DNA of 64,000 nucleotides from Bactericera cockerelli (Eukaryota > Arthropoda > Insecta > Hemiptera > Triozidae): the NCBI GenBank assembly GCA_024516035.1, contig CM044965.1:4695062-4759061 (forward strand), read 5' to 3'. Of this stretch, positions 19,663 to 32,010 are shown piece by piece. The notes under the pieces were generated by a model. That model was not told the DNA's origin, made no database searches, and saw nothing but the letters and a program-made list of their open reading frames with translations. Within the stretch, counting starts at the first letter, position 1; every line of letters begins with the position of its first letter. The position numbers and the translations under genes are program-made.

Positions 19663-19786
19663 ACAGCTTGGCTACTGCTGGGGAGAGTGATGGTCTCCAG
19701 CCAAAGTCAAGAGAAAAGTTGGCTCGTTCTGAACCAAAAATTTCCACGTTAGAGGGTTGGCTAGTCCGTTTTCTATTTATAGTTCT

Positions 19787-19836
19787 CTAGCGAGACACTA
19801 GTCTTCTCCCTGTTTAACTAACGTCCCCCAGCTAGA
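19787..19836 (+). repeat. Single unit of the 38-bp dispersed repeat
   Basis: CACTAGTCTTCTCCCTGTTT and CGTCCCCCAGCTAGAC. Confidence 0.55.
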
Positions 19837-20049
19837 CATTTATTTACTATTATGATAGGAAGTTGACCTCGTAAAATGAGGATGAGGGACTTTGATTTGG
19901 TCGCTAGGAGTCTTAGTGATGGCAGGAAGTTGACCTGGTATAAATTGGTAGATACATATATGCGAATTCCGGTTCGGACACTCCTTCAGAATCACCCTGT
20001 ATAATTTAGTCCTCTTGGAAGAACTTGTAGGAAAATAGAACCTAACCAC

Positions 20050-22419
20050 TAATGGGATCTATTCAAAAAACTGATCCTAAGAGGAGCTGTTTTCTTTGAT
20101 GAGCATTTATATTTTTTTTATGTAGGAACATTGATTGAGTTATTTTTAGTTTTGTTGTGAAACTATCAATTAGAATTGAAAACTTTCATTTATATAAATA
20201 TTTTTTTTACTTTCCTTTCTTTAGGATAAGGAAAGTAAATAAGAATACTTTCTACACCTAAGGTAATAGAAAGTAAAAATCTTTCATAAAATTTGAGTTA
20301 CTGAGATGTGTATAAAAAGAATCAACAGCAATTTTTTTGTTTTTTGCATTGCTGTAGTTTTGACACAATTCAGGAAGTTAAACGCAATCACGTTTCCACA
20401 TCTTTCCATGCGTGTTTTTTCATTCTCAATTTCTTAACCGGGGTACTTTTTGTAACTGTAAATTTAAACATGAATTTGTCTGTTTGCATTTTATCACTTT
20501 TTAGATTATTATTTTTATTTTTTTTCACTTCCAAGAACAAAATTTTATATTGGCATTTTATTAATAAATTTTTTTCGGTCTCTCTACGTTTGAAAAACAA
20601 CTTTCATGACTTGTTTGTTGACTATATAGCAGCATGGTAGAAACAGTTATATGTTTGTTAATAAAAAAAGGAACTGTTGAGTATCTGCCATTAACAACTA
20701 TAAAATTTCAACTTTATGTTTTTTTTTTTTTTACCAAATTCATGACCGACGTTGGGCCATTAATTTTTGTCAATTTTCTCCCTTTTTTTGTTGCCAATAT
20801 ATGATTTGTACACATTTCTTTTACGATGATATCCATGCCTGTAAGTTATTTTGCTATCTTTTTTTCGCCATTTGTAAATTGGCTTTCGAGTTTTGCAAGT
20901 ACATACGTATGTATAATGTACATTGTACACTTATGTAGTTTTTTTGCAAATCGATTTTTTCTCTGCAAATGATAGTAATTTTCTGTTTAAGGAATTAGCA
21001 AATAGGCTATATATTTTCTTAGAAAAAATCGATTTGCAAAAATGTATCCATACATTTTATACACATTCATGTCTAATTGTTTTACTGGGAGTACTCAGCA
21101 CCCAGCCATAGATGACAAAATGAATAAGATAATTATGTATTTTTAAATTCTACGAAGTGTACACAGTACACACAGTATATTTTTCTTTTTTTCTTTTCCT
21201 TAGCTTATTTTCATCTCATAATATCGGGCAAAATCTTCACAATTCAGTTGCATTTAATATGTATTTTGCAACTTTTGCATATAATACTGAAGCTCTACAT
21301 TTGCCTTTGCTGTTCATAACTTAGCTATTCCTTTATGTACAAATAAAGTCTAGACATTTTTTTTTCTAAAAAAAAAAACCGTAAAAACCTATTGTGTACA
21401 AAAGAAACTTTTGTTCTTGGACCGAATCAGATCTTGTATTTATAGATTCCCCCATTTTGGCTTCGTTTATTAAGCATTTATTTTGGGTACGTTTAATTTT
21501 TTGATGTTATTTTCTTAGTTGATTGTTTTAATTTCCTCTCTCTCCCTCGTTTTGTACCATAGTGTCCATAGTTCATCTGCACCACCCTTCGTCCTTTGCT
21601 TGATTTGTAGTGCCAACATGTTTTTTAGGTTACCCTCTATTTTTTTGGTGATTTTTAGGTTCATTTAATTGGAAAATTATGTTTTTATTTTCATGTACAT
21701 TTTAGTGAATAAGTACAGATATATCTATTATGTAATACCTAGAAAAATACATTCTGTGTAATTTATGTTATAATATTTTTGATGATTTGATTGAATGTAG
21801 GATTTTTTTTTTAAACAATTTTTCTATTTGAATTTTTCTCATTTTTCAATAAGTTAATTTTAATGACCCTCTGTTTTTTAATTCGACAGTTATCTTCCAT
21901 TCTAGGTTGAAGATTGAAGAAACCGTATTTCTAGATAGAATAAGAGAATTATTAGGAATAAGGGAATATTTCTTTGTGTTTTTTTTTCAAGGACCTCGTC
22001 TTGTATTCAGTTTTTAGAACCCTACTCAATTAGGAGATGAAAATTGCTTGGAATATTGTCTACGTCCGGTCTCTGACCACACCACACACATCACTTGGTC
22101 TTAATTATTTTCTTCTTAATTGTGTTTTTAATAATGTTTTTGACGTTTATTCTAGTTTGTTGTTTAATATCGTCCTGTCTTTTACGACTTGTCCCTACCC
22201 TCTCGTATGATTCTAGACTTATGTAGACGTGGCGAAAATATGCTCGAATAATAACAATATTGATAAGATAAGATATGTATTTGTTCACAAGATATTTATT
22301 TACAACATAAAATATGTATTTATTCCGTCAGTCGTAGTTTACAATAAGTTTACAACAAACAAAAAAAAATCAGGAAATAATACAATTCAAATAATAACAA
22401 TACAATACCCCCTGTTACT
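20050..22419. other. Long AT-rich low-repeat stretch
   Basis: No SINE or MITE families are seen, and many poly-T runs. It holds a TTTTACTTTCCTTTC/GGAAAGTAAA hairpin at about 20206-20240 and a perfect 22-bp inverted repeat at 20941-20962 / 21021-21042. The absence of the otherwise ubiquitous repeats is unusual for this window. It could be a long 3' UTR or a constrained intron, but I cannot identify a gene for it. Confidence 0.35.
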
Positions 22420-22568
22420 GACCTCAGTAGCTTGATCGATAAGGCGGCGGGTTTGATACCTGGAGGTCGGTGGTTCAAGTCCCGGTTTCAACGTAGATAT
22501 AGTAGACCGAGTTTGAGTAGTTGTGATATCAATATCACGAAAGTGATTAACACAAATAGGATAACTTT
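22420..22568 (+). mobile_element. Family D SINE, full length
   Basis: Head GACCTCAGTAGCTTGATCGA, B box GGTTCAAGTCC, CGAGTTTGAGTAGTTGTGAT, and tail with an ATATCAATATCAC duplication before GAAAGTGATTAACACAAA. Confidence 0.85.
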
Positions 22569-22569
22569 C

Positions 22570-23127
22570 ACTTCACATCAATACCCCCTGTTTATCCTGC
22601 AAGAATGATGCGACGCTTGTGTTTGGTCTGTGTTAACACTTAAACGTCTATTATTTTTGTACGCTCCAACTTTTCCGCTCCCCCCCCCCCCTCTCCCATT
22701 TCCCCCCTCCCTTCTTCCTTGGGAGTCAATTAACGTCCCAATTGACGAGAAAAGCATCAAGCCATTCTGAATTGGAATTGGAAGGAGGAGGATGCCCGCC
22801 CGCATATTTAAATTGATTCCGAAAAAAGAATGATAATAGTGATAATACCAGATGTAGTGAAAATACGATGATTATCATAATAAATAAAATCATTTTACCG
22901 TCATCAATATCATCATCATCATCGAGTAATGTACCGTGTGAGTCATGTTTGATGGCGGTGACCGGGACAGAGAAGACATGATGGGGGAATTTCTGTGTTT
23001 TTAATTGATGATTAGCAGCATATTGCACTGTCAGATGTGAAAAACGTAAGATATTATTGTTTCCTATATTTGTACAGTTTTCATTGAGTGAACGCGCAGT
23101 GTTGCCTTGTGTCTGTATGAGAGATAT
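22570..23127. other. Unassigned
   Basis: Contains a C-rich run (about 22680-22711) and a CATCATCATCATCAT run near 22905-22922. No gene recognised. Confidence 0.35.
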
Positions 23128-23320
23128 GATAATAATAATATCGCCTTATTAATACTGCCCGATTAGGACCAAGTCCCATTATTCCAGCAGTAAGCCGAAG
23201 ACGTATTATTATGTGGTAAAAATTCCAAATGGGAGGAAAACTTGTCATGTTCCGGCTGGGTTTCGAACCCGCGACCTCTGGATTCACAAAGTGTCGCCTT
23301 TACCACTGAGCTACCGGGAT
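23128..23320 (-). mobile_element. Family C SINE, minus strand, well preserved
   Basis: Tail AATAATAATATCGCC, hairpin ATACTGCCC...GCAGTAAG, body, B box GGGTTTCGAACCC, A box CTTTACCACTGAGCTACC. Confidence 0.85.
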
Positions 23321-23329
23321 ATGATGGTA

Positions 23330-23734
23330 TGATATAATCAGATGTGTGAAATGGCGTCACAAGTCCCGGGAAAACTGAATGGAAAATAATAATTATGACC
23401 AGCAGCTTTGATGTGATTCTGATGTGAAAATCGTAAGGTATTTGTGATTGATCCTACATACTTGATGTACTTTCCATCGAGTCAATTGAGTGTACCCGCA
23501 TCAGCATTGCCTTTTGAGCCTTTTCGACTTGATGATTTATAATTTCTGTTAAATGGTGTAAGGGCACACAAGTCCCCCCCCCTCGTTTTCCTCTTGAATT
23601 AACTGGGAAATACTTGAACTGCTAAAAAGGTCTTAGGGCCGTACTATGAAACAGGATTAGTGATGTTGGTCCTGTAAGTGTTCAAAAAATGAAAGATTTC
23701 TTATTTGTGTTGATCTCACATCTATTAAAAAAAA
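23330..23734. other. Unassigned
   Basis: No recognised feature. Confidence 0.3.
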
Positions 23735-23826
23735 AAAAAACACACACAATCAGAGTGCAGCTGAAAAGGAGATTTGGGAATTATGAGACTGAGAAAACTT
23801 TCCGGAACAAGGTCCTGATCTATTTC
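23735..23826. mobile_element. Half copy of the palindromic MITE
   Basis: CAATCAGAGTGCAGCTGAAA, AGGAGATTTGGGAATTATGA and TTTCCGGAACAAGG match the right half of 7816-7991. Confidence 0.6.
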
Positions 23827-23829
23827 AAG

Positions 23830-24164
23830 CACTACATATTATTATGTACGCTACTGGCGAAAGTTACTTTGACGCAAAATGTTCTCGGCTTGTATCCGCA
23901 CCAAAGTTTCGGAGAGAAATTAGAAAGAGATTGTGTTGGAAACGAGCGGATTAGATTTTTTTAAAGAAAAAATAGAAAGTAGGTTGTTCGTTGCGTTGCT
24001 CGGAGAATTCCTGAGATCTGGAGTGAGTGTCTGTTGTGAACCCTTCCAGCTTAGTACACCAGCCAGGATTGGTAATCTCATCAGGGTCGGTACTCTGGGA
24101 TGACCCAAGAATTTCAGAGATGATTTTCAGAAAGAGGTTGTGTGGTAGGACATTATACTGAATG
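23830..24164. other. Unassigned
   Basis: No recognised coding. Confidence 0.3.
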
Positions 24165-24487
24165 GCAATTTCTCAAGCTATAAGCATATATTTCTCGAGT
24201 TATATTCATGTAGTTCTCGATATATAAGCATATATTTCTCGAGTTATATTCATGTAGTTCTCGAGATATAAGCATATATTTCTCGAGTTATATTCATGTT
24301 TTTCTCGAGATATAAGCATATGCCTATTTCTCGAGTTATATTAATGTTTTTCTTGAGATATAAGCATATATTTTTCGAGATATAAACATATTTTTCTCGT
24401 GTATTCATGTATTTTTCGAGATATAAGCATTTTATTCATGTATTTCTCGAGATATAGTCATACATTTCTCGAACTATATTCATGTCG
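24165..24487. repeat. Minisatellite, 44-bp unit with CTCGAG boxes, about seven copies
   Basis: GTTATATTCATG recurs at 24199, 24243 and 24287 (44-bp step), interleaved with AAGCATATATTTCTCGAG. Later units are shortened. Most units contain the palindrome CTCGAG or a one-base variant. Confidence 0.88.
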
Positions 24488-24698
24488 AATGCGTCTTTGT
24501 TATCTAAACGATTCTTTGTTTTCTAACTGGTCCCGGTGCTGGCGGTGCATTCTTTTCTCTTCAGCAGGCAGGCCGATTGGTTTATTGTGTTCTCTTGTTT
24601 CTCATTATGAGAGAGTTTCACTATATCTTATATTATAAAATGATTCGTTTATATGTGTTTGTCCTTCTTTAACCCGAGAACCAAAAGTCGGATATTAC

Positions 24699-24837
24699 AG
24701 TTGAACCTGGATATAAGAGAAACCTCAATATAAAAAGTCCATTTAGCTCATTCAGGGAAATTGCCTCTTTAAGAGAAATCTGGATATAAGAAAAAAATTC
24801 CAGTCCCTTCAGTTCTCTTATATTTACGTTTGACTGA
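24699..24837 (+). mobile_element. Family P MITE, nearly complete
   Basis: ACAGTTGAACCTGGATATAA at the left and CTTATATTTACGTTTGACTG at the right, with CTGGATATAAGAAA inside. Confidence 0.7.
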
Positions 24838-24839
24838 AT

Positions 24840-26150
24840 ACTACTGTGGAATCTTTTCTCCTGACAAAATAAATAGCTTATGCACAAATATATGAAAAAT
24901 ATCTTACTGAGCGCCTCCTTGTGGTCGATTTTCAACTCTGCCTGTTGAGCGCGCTGGATTCGCGATGATTTGCATTGTGCTGGAAACAGGAGAACCATTT
25001 TATTTTCTCCCATACCGCAGCAGAATTCGCGACGTCATGTTTTTTTAGTTTTCCATTTCTCGGCGAGTGTACTGGGTCTGCTGAAAGAAATTTGCATATA
25101 CTGCACAGACTCGTCTATTTCAAAGATGGAACGAGTTCATGAAGTCTTTGATGCACCCAGGATTTTGTCGGATCAAATTCAACGCCAAGATTTGCAATAG
25201 AATTTCTGTAGTTTCGCTGTCGATGGCAAATTTTCCATTTACTCATGTTCGGTTTACAGACTCAGCAGGGGTGTGTGATTCTCTTGCATGTGTGTTTCTT
25301 CAACTTCATATAAGATGTGCTAATTTCGGATTAAGATTTTCTTTCCTTATCTTGACTTATATTTTCGAAATACCTTGGAAATTATCTTGCTTAGAATTCA
25401 ATTCTGTGAATTTCAATTCTACTGTGGAGTAAAGCAAGTGGTATTCCTCAGGGGGCGTGTTGATGCCCCGGGCATTTTCCTCGATGCTTCCATGGTTTTT
25501 TTTTTAACTCAGTCATTTCCGCTCAGCTAAAATTGAGGACGTTTCTGATCGAATTCATCTAATCTAATGCAAGTTTATGTTGAGATCGTTCACCACACAA
25601 TTAATTGGGTAGTGTCTCCGTAATTTTATTGTTAAGTCTCAAATAATACAGGCTTTTTCCAGATTTCAAGATTTTTTAGTTGGAATTCGCACAAATAGTG
25701 CTTTACATATTTAGTCTGTTGCTGGTTATGAAAAAAAAAAAGACTGTGCTCGCTTTCATTTGAAAGAACAAACCTGCATGTCTTTAAGATCCATTAACCA
25801 AGTTAAATTCAACTATTTTTTTAACTACGATTAACTTTTGTCTTCGTTTCGGTCGACTAATGACCACGGCGTTTCTGATTCTCTGATTTTCTCAGCTAGT
25901 AAGTCTGCGATTAACTTAATTTAGAATGAGTTCTCTCTCCCGTATTGCTTTTCCAGTGGTCAAACTCGGTTGTGTCTGGATTTTATTTTGATCATACTCC
26001 TCATTCTAATTCTGAACAATTACCTACTCAGTAATTATACTTAAACGTTCTGTTCTAAATTAATGCCTAGGACTCTACAGGAAACAATAGGTGTATTGTA
26101 ATCTGGGCACCTGTGCATGGAAATTCATCAGTCCCTCGATCTATAATTAT
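24840..26150. other. Unassigned, low-repeat stretch
   Basis: No SINE, MITE or exon recognised. Two overlapping short plus-strand frames near 24970-25432 carry no known motif. Confidence 0.35.
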
Positions 26151-26155
26151 AATCG

Positions 26156-26340
26156 ACCCTTTAGTGGCAGGTAATAATAAGTATATGCAAGGTTAATTCT
26201 TCAAGCATTACCACCTGACTATCGGAGTTCTATTTTCATCTGGTTACATGCTCAAATATCTGAGGAAAATTCATGCATTGGTTTGGATTCGAACCAACAG
26301 ATCCCCACGCTACCTGAATTACCGGCTTCAACACCTAATC
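26156..26340 (-). mobile_element. Old, diverged family A SINE
   Basis: CCTTTAGTGGCAGGTAA, CATTACCACCTGAC, TTCATGCATTGG, GATTCGAACCAACAGATCCC and CGCTACCTGAATTACC. Many substitutions. Confidence 0.65.
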
Positions 26341-26347
26341 ACCAATT

Positions 26348-26475
26348 CAGTCAAACCTTGATATACTGGTAAGAGAACCATTTCCAGGTCAAATTTACTT
26401 CTCTACTAGAGAAAATAATCTCATTATAAGAGAAACCTGGACATAATAGTTCTCATAAATCCAAGTTCGATGCTT
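26348..26475 (-). mobile_element. Family P MITE
   Basis: CAGTCAAACCTTGATATACT at the left, ATTATAAGAGAAACCTGGAC inside, and AAATCCAAGTTCGATG at the right. Confidence 0.65.
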
Positions 26476-26479
26476 GGTA

Positions 26480-27379
26480 TTCCATGAAAATTCAAATTTC
26501 ATACAATTTTATTCTTTCTATCTTTCCAGTCCTTACATGTACAATCATATCTACTGTGGATGTTGTACAACTTTGGAGCCGTTTCTCGAAGACCTCTCGG
26601 AACATTTCTTGAAACTCTTCTCAAGCCCTCTTTCTAATCTATATTTCTCTCTCAGTCCATCTTTCTCTCTCTCTCTCATTCTATGGCTGAGTCTATTCTT
26701 CTTTCTCTCTCTCTCTCTCTGGCTGAAGAAAACGAGGAAAACGAGGTCTCGGAGAGTTCAAATAACTTATCCTCGATCCTCCGTGGAAAAAAAACCTGTT
26801 TGGAGAATGATTTTTGTATTTCCAAGTCCTGTGCCCTTTCGCTCTTCAAGGCCCGAATTCCAACATTGATTTGAGAAAATTGCTTCTATTTTGGTTCATT
26901 TCCAGGTTATTCTCGATCGGTCTGATGAAAATGTTGACCTAAATTGAATAATGTTTTACCGTATTGGTGTTTCTGAGTTTATTTATTTTTTTAGGAGATC
27001 GTCATTGTGTCGACTCTTGATAGGAGATTTTTTTAGTTTCCCAGGGAAATATAAACTCAAAGGCGAAAAATATATTTAGTGGCATCAGACACCTTTTCGT
27101 CAAAGAATTTTATACCCGTATCTGTCGTCCCCATGGTAAAGTGTAGAATCTTAGCTGTTGTAGACTCTGAGATCAACTTTGGTTTGAAAAAAAAATCATC
27201 TTTCATGTCTCATATCATGTTGCTTTTTTGAAGATAAGTCTAAATTTGAAGATTAGTCTTTCTCTGAAGAAAAAAATAATGTTGAACGTGAAAATTATTT
27301 CAATAATAGCCTACTTTTATTATTTTGAAAAAGATTTCCATGTTTGGGTGTCCCCGATTTCAGGCCTAAAAGAAAAATA
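26480..27379. other. Unassigned, with CT-rich patch
   Basis: 26648-26722 is rich in CTCTCT. Two overlapping frames (26474-26874) are built on it and have no recognisable motif. Confidence 0.35.
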
Positions 27380-27430
27380 AAGTAGGGTTAGGAAAAATAA
27401 ATCTAAGGCCAAGCTTCTGGTGCAGCCCTT
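27380..27430 (+). repeat. Family G fragment
   Basis: AAAGTAGGGTTAGGAAAAAT and CTGGTGCAGCCC, shared with 53742-53790. Confidence 0.5.
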
Positions 27431-27539
27431 TTTTTGATATGATAATTTTCCTGTCTAAGGATCTGCCGCTCTGGTTGGGTGCGAAAGGTCGCCCATCAGG
27501 ACAGAACAATGCACCGGGCTACCCGACTCCAAGACCCGT

Positions 27540-27800
27540 CAAATATTTTCTCTCCTCCTCCTCCTCCTCTGCACTACTCCTTATCCTTGGTAGAAGAAAA
27601 AGATTTAAGTCTCCTCTGAGAGCTCTCTAACTCACTTGGGTCTCTGTGGACCCCCCCCTCCCTACTCCTTGCCTTGGTAGAAGAAAAAGATTTAGGTCTT
27701 CTTCTTCTCTCTCTCTGAGAGGTCTCTCAGGAGTAGAAGAAAAAGATTTTCAAGGCTCGTTTTCTCTCAGCTGAGCTCTGAAGCTCTCTCTACAACTCAC
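27540..27800. repeat. Pyrimidine-rich imperfect repeat
   Basis: TGGTAGAAGAAAAAGATTTA recurs twice and GTAGAAGAAAAAGATTTT once, among CTCCTCCTCC and CTCTCTCT runs. Confidence 0.6.
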
Positions 27801-27809
27801 TTGGGTCTC

Positions 27810-30800
27810 TTTGGTGTTTTCAGAGCTCCACATGCACTCCCCTCCCTTTTCCATTTTACTTCTGAGTAGAGGATCATTTTTAGAGTCGGAAATCTTCTGC
27901 GTAGGGAATCATTTTACTTCTGGGCAGGGGAACTCTTTTTCTCTGTCTGTGTGTTTCTCGCTTTTCTATCTAACTCTCTGTCTCTCTCTCTCTTGCTATG
28001 TGTGTGATATCTCTTAAACGTGATGCAAGGACAATCGTCGCAGTCGTGTTTTTCCCCTAATCTTTCTTCTCACTTCAGGACTAGTTGCTGGTTGCTGGAA
28101 TTTCTGGAGAGAAATTTAGAAGGGTGAAGAACTTTGGAGATGAGTTTTCACCTTATCAGAAATGTTTATTCTTTTAGTTCTTGGTTGAATACAGATTTCT
28201 AAAACTATTTTTTTTACTTTTGGAAGCGTCGTAGTATTCCTCATTAAAGGCGAAATGCACTTACTTAAGGGTTCATCGACTGTAATAAATGTATCTTCGA
28301 AATGGCAATTCCTGAGCTTTGAGCAAAGCCTCCTTTGGGACTTTGGAAGGTTTTTCCATAGTCGCACAAGTTTTTCTTCTCCTGATGTTAAATGTGCAAC
28401 AAAAAGAAATTTTCTATAATTCCGGAAGTGGCACGTCAGCCATAGGCGAAAAACTTTTTGACGAAGCACGGGTTTTGAGCTAGTATAGCAAAATGGTGAA
28501 TGAATTATTCAAATGAATCATGAACTTCATTAGCATCAGCTGACGTGTTCAATTTTGTGGAAAGTGTCTCGTTTTTCTCTCTTGACGAGTGCAAGAATTT
28601 GTCTGTCAATGACCCTATGACTTGGAAATTGCCACTTCTGATGATGGCAGTGAATTAATCTCTCGTATTCCATTAAAATTCTCTCGTCTCTCTCTCTCTG
28701 TTTCCAAGTACAAATCTTCGGAAACATGGACAGTGGCCAAGTTTTTGAACCTAGACAATGAAAATTAAAAATCGATATTTTCCATGTCTGAGATTTTACC
28801 TGGGATTTCTGTGAATCATACTTTCGCTAAAATGATGCTTTTACTGTCCTATTTAAATCTACAGAAATCATATCATTTTTCTTGATGAGTAGGTTATTAA
28901 CGAAGACTATCAAGTTGTTTCTTTTTCTTGATTTTAATAGGAATCTCAATTTTATTAACTGTTCTTTTAGTGGCGGAAATTGCATTTTTACATTAATTTA
29001 GAATCAATAAAAAATGATGCTTTACTTTTAAGTTCTATGGTTCGTTTTATTGTTTTCAATTGAAAACTATCTGTCTACGAAACTATCTGTCTAACTATCT
29101 ACGAACCCCTGAACAGTCTGAACTCGTCCATGTGTGCAGATTTTGAAAATTTCACGGTTCGGTTGTGACCGTGAAAATTCCCGAAGATCCCCGAAGACCT
29201 GTCTTTTTTTTCTCGAAGAAAAAGAAAACGACCGAGTTGGTCTCCTCTCCCTTCTCCATTGTTCTCTTGGTGTTCGGTTTCCATATTTCCAACAATTCCA
29301 ACAGGTTTGTTGAGCTCACAGGATCTCTACACCGAGGGGTCAGGTGGTCTTATGCTCGGATGGTTTATCTCTCTCTCTCTGCTAGTGTAGGAGTCGCTGT
29401 TTTCTCGTGGTTCCTCGAATTGGTGAGCTATTGGGGAAAATTTCGAGCTCTCGTTTCGAGTAGAAAGAGACGAGCTTCTCACATTGGCGGAATTTGCGGA
29501 ATCCTCATTCCAAGTTCAGAGTTGTTCCTCTCTCCCTCGTATATCGTGGCGAATCGCGACTTTCACGATAGTCCATTATCTCAAATTGTCGAGAAATGAG
29601 GAAAATCTGCATGCTCATATTTCACGACAAAGCGTCGATTTCCTCGAATTAGCGAGAAACTTGCGATCGATGAAACAATTTCTTGGAAAATAATGGAAAA
29701 CAATTTCTTGGAAAATACATTAAAATAAACGTATTTAAAGAAATTCCAACTATTCGTCTTCATAATGATTTTCTTCCGAAGAAAATCCGAGAAAACTTTG
29801 CGCGATTTCAAGACCACCTTGTTGAATTCCACGGAATTTCTTGGATCAGCTCTTCTCCCCCTCCTCTTCGGAGATTATTTTTTCTTTGGGAAACGTCATG
29901 TCCTGAGTTTTTTTCTACTCACGTTTCAAAATTTCTTTGCCTCTCGCATCTTCAATCTTCACCATAATGGATTTGAATTTCGTGAAATCTTTTTCTTGGG
30001 TCCCTAGTTTTTTTTTCGTCTACAAAAAGATAACGAAGGTCTTTTTCTGTTTTATTTTCTTCGTTTCTCGGAGGGGAAAAAGGGTCGCTTACTGATTTTG
30101 AATACGAAGGGTCTTGGATTTTTTTTTTTTTTTTTTTTTTCATATCAGATTTTCTCATATCAGATTTTCTCATTATTTAGCTGTTTTGTGTTTGCGTTGG
30201 AGGGATCTGTATGGTTTTATTGATTTTACCATGATCATTATAGTAATCACTAAATCATGTGTGTAATCAGTATAGTCATCACTAAAATCATGTTTGAAAA
30301 CGTTGGTATGCCTCATCAGTATCATTACTGTTGTCGGTAAAATTATCTGACAATTCCATTTCATGGTTTTTTCACCATTGTTAAAATTTTCTTTTTTCTT
30401 TTGTGTTGAGTTTCTTCTACAGGTATATTTGCGCGTTGGAGGAGTCTGGATTTTTTTGATGTTATGATCATTAGTACCATCAGTAGTCATCACAATCATG
30501 ATTTGAAACGTTCGTATTGAAAATTACTATTATTGGCATAATGCATTATCTAAGAATTTCATCAATTCAAGATGTTCTTTTTTTCTCTTTGTTAAAATTT
30601 TCTTTTCTCCTTCGTTGTGAGTTTCTTTGACAGGTTTATTTTCTTTCTGTTTTTCAGTGCAGTGTTTGCGTTGTGGGCAGGTGAAACTATTTTCGGTTCA
30701 ATTCTCTTGGGGTTGGATTTCCTTTTTTGGGGTCCCGGGGAAGTTGAATGGTTGGAGTTCTTCTTGATGTGAACCGTGGGAAAGAAGGAAAATTCAGAGG

Positions 30801-31500
30801 GTGGAGTAACGTTTTATTTTAAGATGAGTGTTTCACCAGTTTTACTTCTATTTTTGAACGAAAGTGTACCAACAAGTATGTCTATATTGTCCATGTACAC
30901 AAAATAATGACAGTTCACAACCAGCAGCTGATTTTTATTGAATACACCAGACATAATATTCCAAGCAATATACACCAGACATAATATTCCAAGCAATTTT
31001 TATCTATCATGGTAATACGCTAGATATGGTTACTTTTTACACAATTGTTGCAAGGAAAGTGGAAAAACAATAGTTTCAAATAATACTAACAATAAGTAAC
31101 TACTGTTTTTATACACAAACAAGTAAAAAAGAGACAGTGATAAGTTACTGTTGTCTAGGAAGCCCTCTCGGAAAGCCCTTCTTGATGGCTTTCTTCCGCG
31201 ATTGTATTGTTACTCAATTTCCTCCCATTATAAACGCTCAAAGTACTCTCTATAGTAGTAACGCTATAGTAGTGAAGTACTCATAGAAAAGTACTCTAGT
31301 TGCAAAATACTTGCTATCTATTACGCTACCCAGATAGTACCCTATGTGGTTTCATATAAAACAAGAAAAAACTTTTCACTACGCCTGTAGTACAATTAAG
31401 AAAAGAATTCCGTCAATAGATAGTAAGAAAGGTAGGTAGGTTATTCTCTGCTCCAGTTGTGACATTCATTTTCTTTTCACTTTCATTCGAATAATTTGGT
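27810..31500. other. Long stretch without recognised repeats or genes
   Basis: T-rich plus strand. Open frames at 28116-28469 (minus), 29165-29599 (plus) and 29683-29967 (plus) have no motif I recognise, and composition explains their length. A 24-base T run sits near 30118-30141. A 28-bp direct duplication (ACACCAGACATAATATTCCA) is at about 30944-30998. Confidence 0.35.
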
Positions 31501-31586
31501 AACGGTTAACTAGGCCTGTGGATAACACTTGTACTGATTTTTCATTCTCAATAACATCATTGTCAACAATAGAGCTATCATCATTC

Positions 31587-31760
31587 TAATTTTCATCACC
31601 ACCAGAGCTATCAATATTATCATCAGAGCTATCAATAGTATCATCAGAGCTATCAATATAATCATCAGAGCTATCAATATTATCATCAGAGCTATCAATA
31701 TTATCATCAGAGCTATCAATAGTATCACCAGAGCTATCATCATGGTTTTCAATAGCATTA
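31587..31760. repeat. 21-bp minisatellite, about eight copies
   Basis: ATCATCAGAGCTATCAATAT with a 21-bp step. Because 21 is divisible by three, minus-strand frames read an Asp/Ser-rich repeat (DSSDDNI). There is no start context, splice site or conserved flank to support coding. Confidence 0.9.
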
Positions 31761-31869
31761 TCATGTATCATCAGTATAGCATAGTTATCAACATCATGAA
31801 AGTAATCATAATCTTCATGCTTGTCAACATTATCATCATTATTTGCACTCAATAGAATAGCGGTCTATT

Positions 31870-32010
31870 CTACTCCTGTAGGTTTTATAGTTTTCTCTCT
31901 CTCTAGTTAACTCTGGTTGATTGTGTTGTTGCTAGGCATAGTTTTCTCTGTCTAGTAAACTCTAGTTGATTGTGTGTTGGTCCTAGGTTTTATAGCTTTC
32001 TCTCTCTAGC
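31870..32010. repeat. Imperfect tandem repeat, about 57-bp unit
   Basis: TTTTCTCTCTCTCTAGTTAA, CTCTGGTTGATTGTGT and variants recur two to three times. Confidence 0.6.

Noticed and set aside
26474..26874. Leu/Ser-rich frames of 131 and 63 codons
   Set aside because: Built on a CTCTCT-rich tract; no start or splice context.
28116..28469. 117-codon minus-strand frame as a gene
   Set aside because: No recognised motif, no splice or promoter context, and T-rich plus strand biases minus-strand frames toward Lys/Arg codons.
31510..31852. Asp/Ser-rich or Ile/Leu/Ala/Met-rich repetitive proteins
   Set aside because: Two frames of a 21-bp minisatellite, without start context, splice sites or flanking coding.
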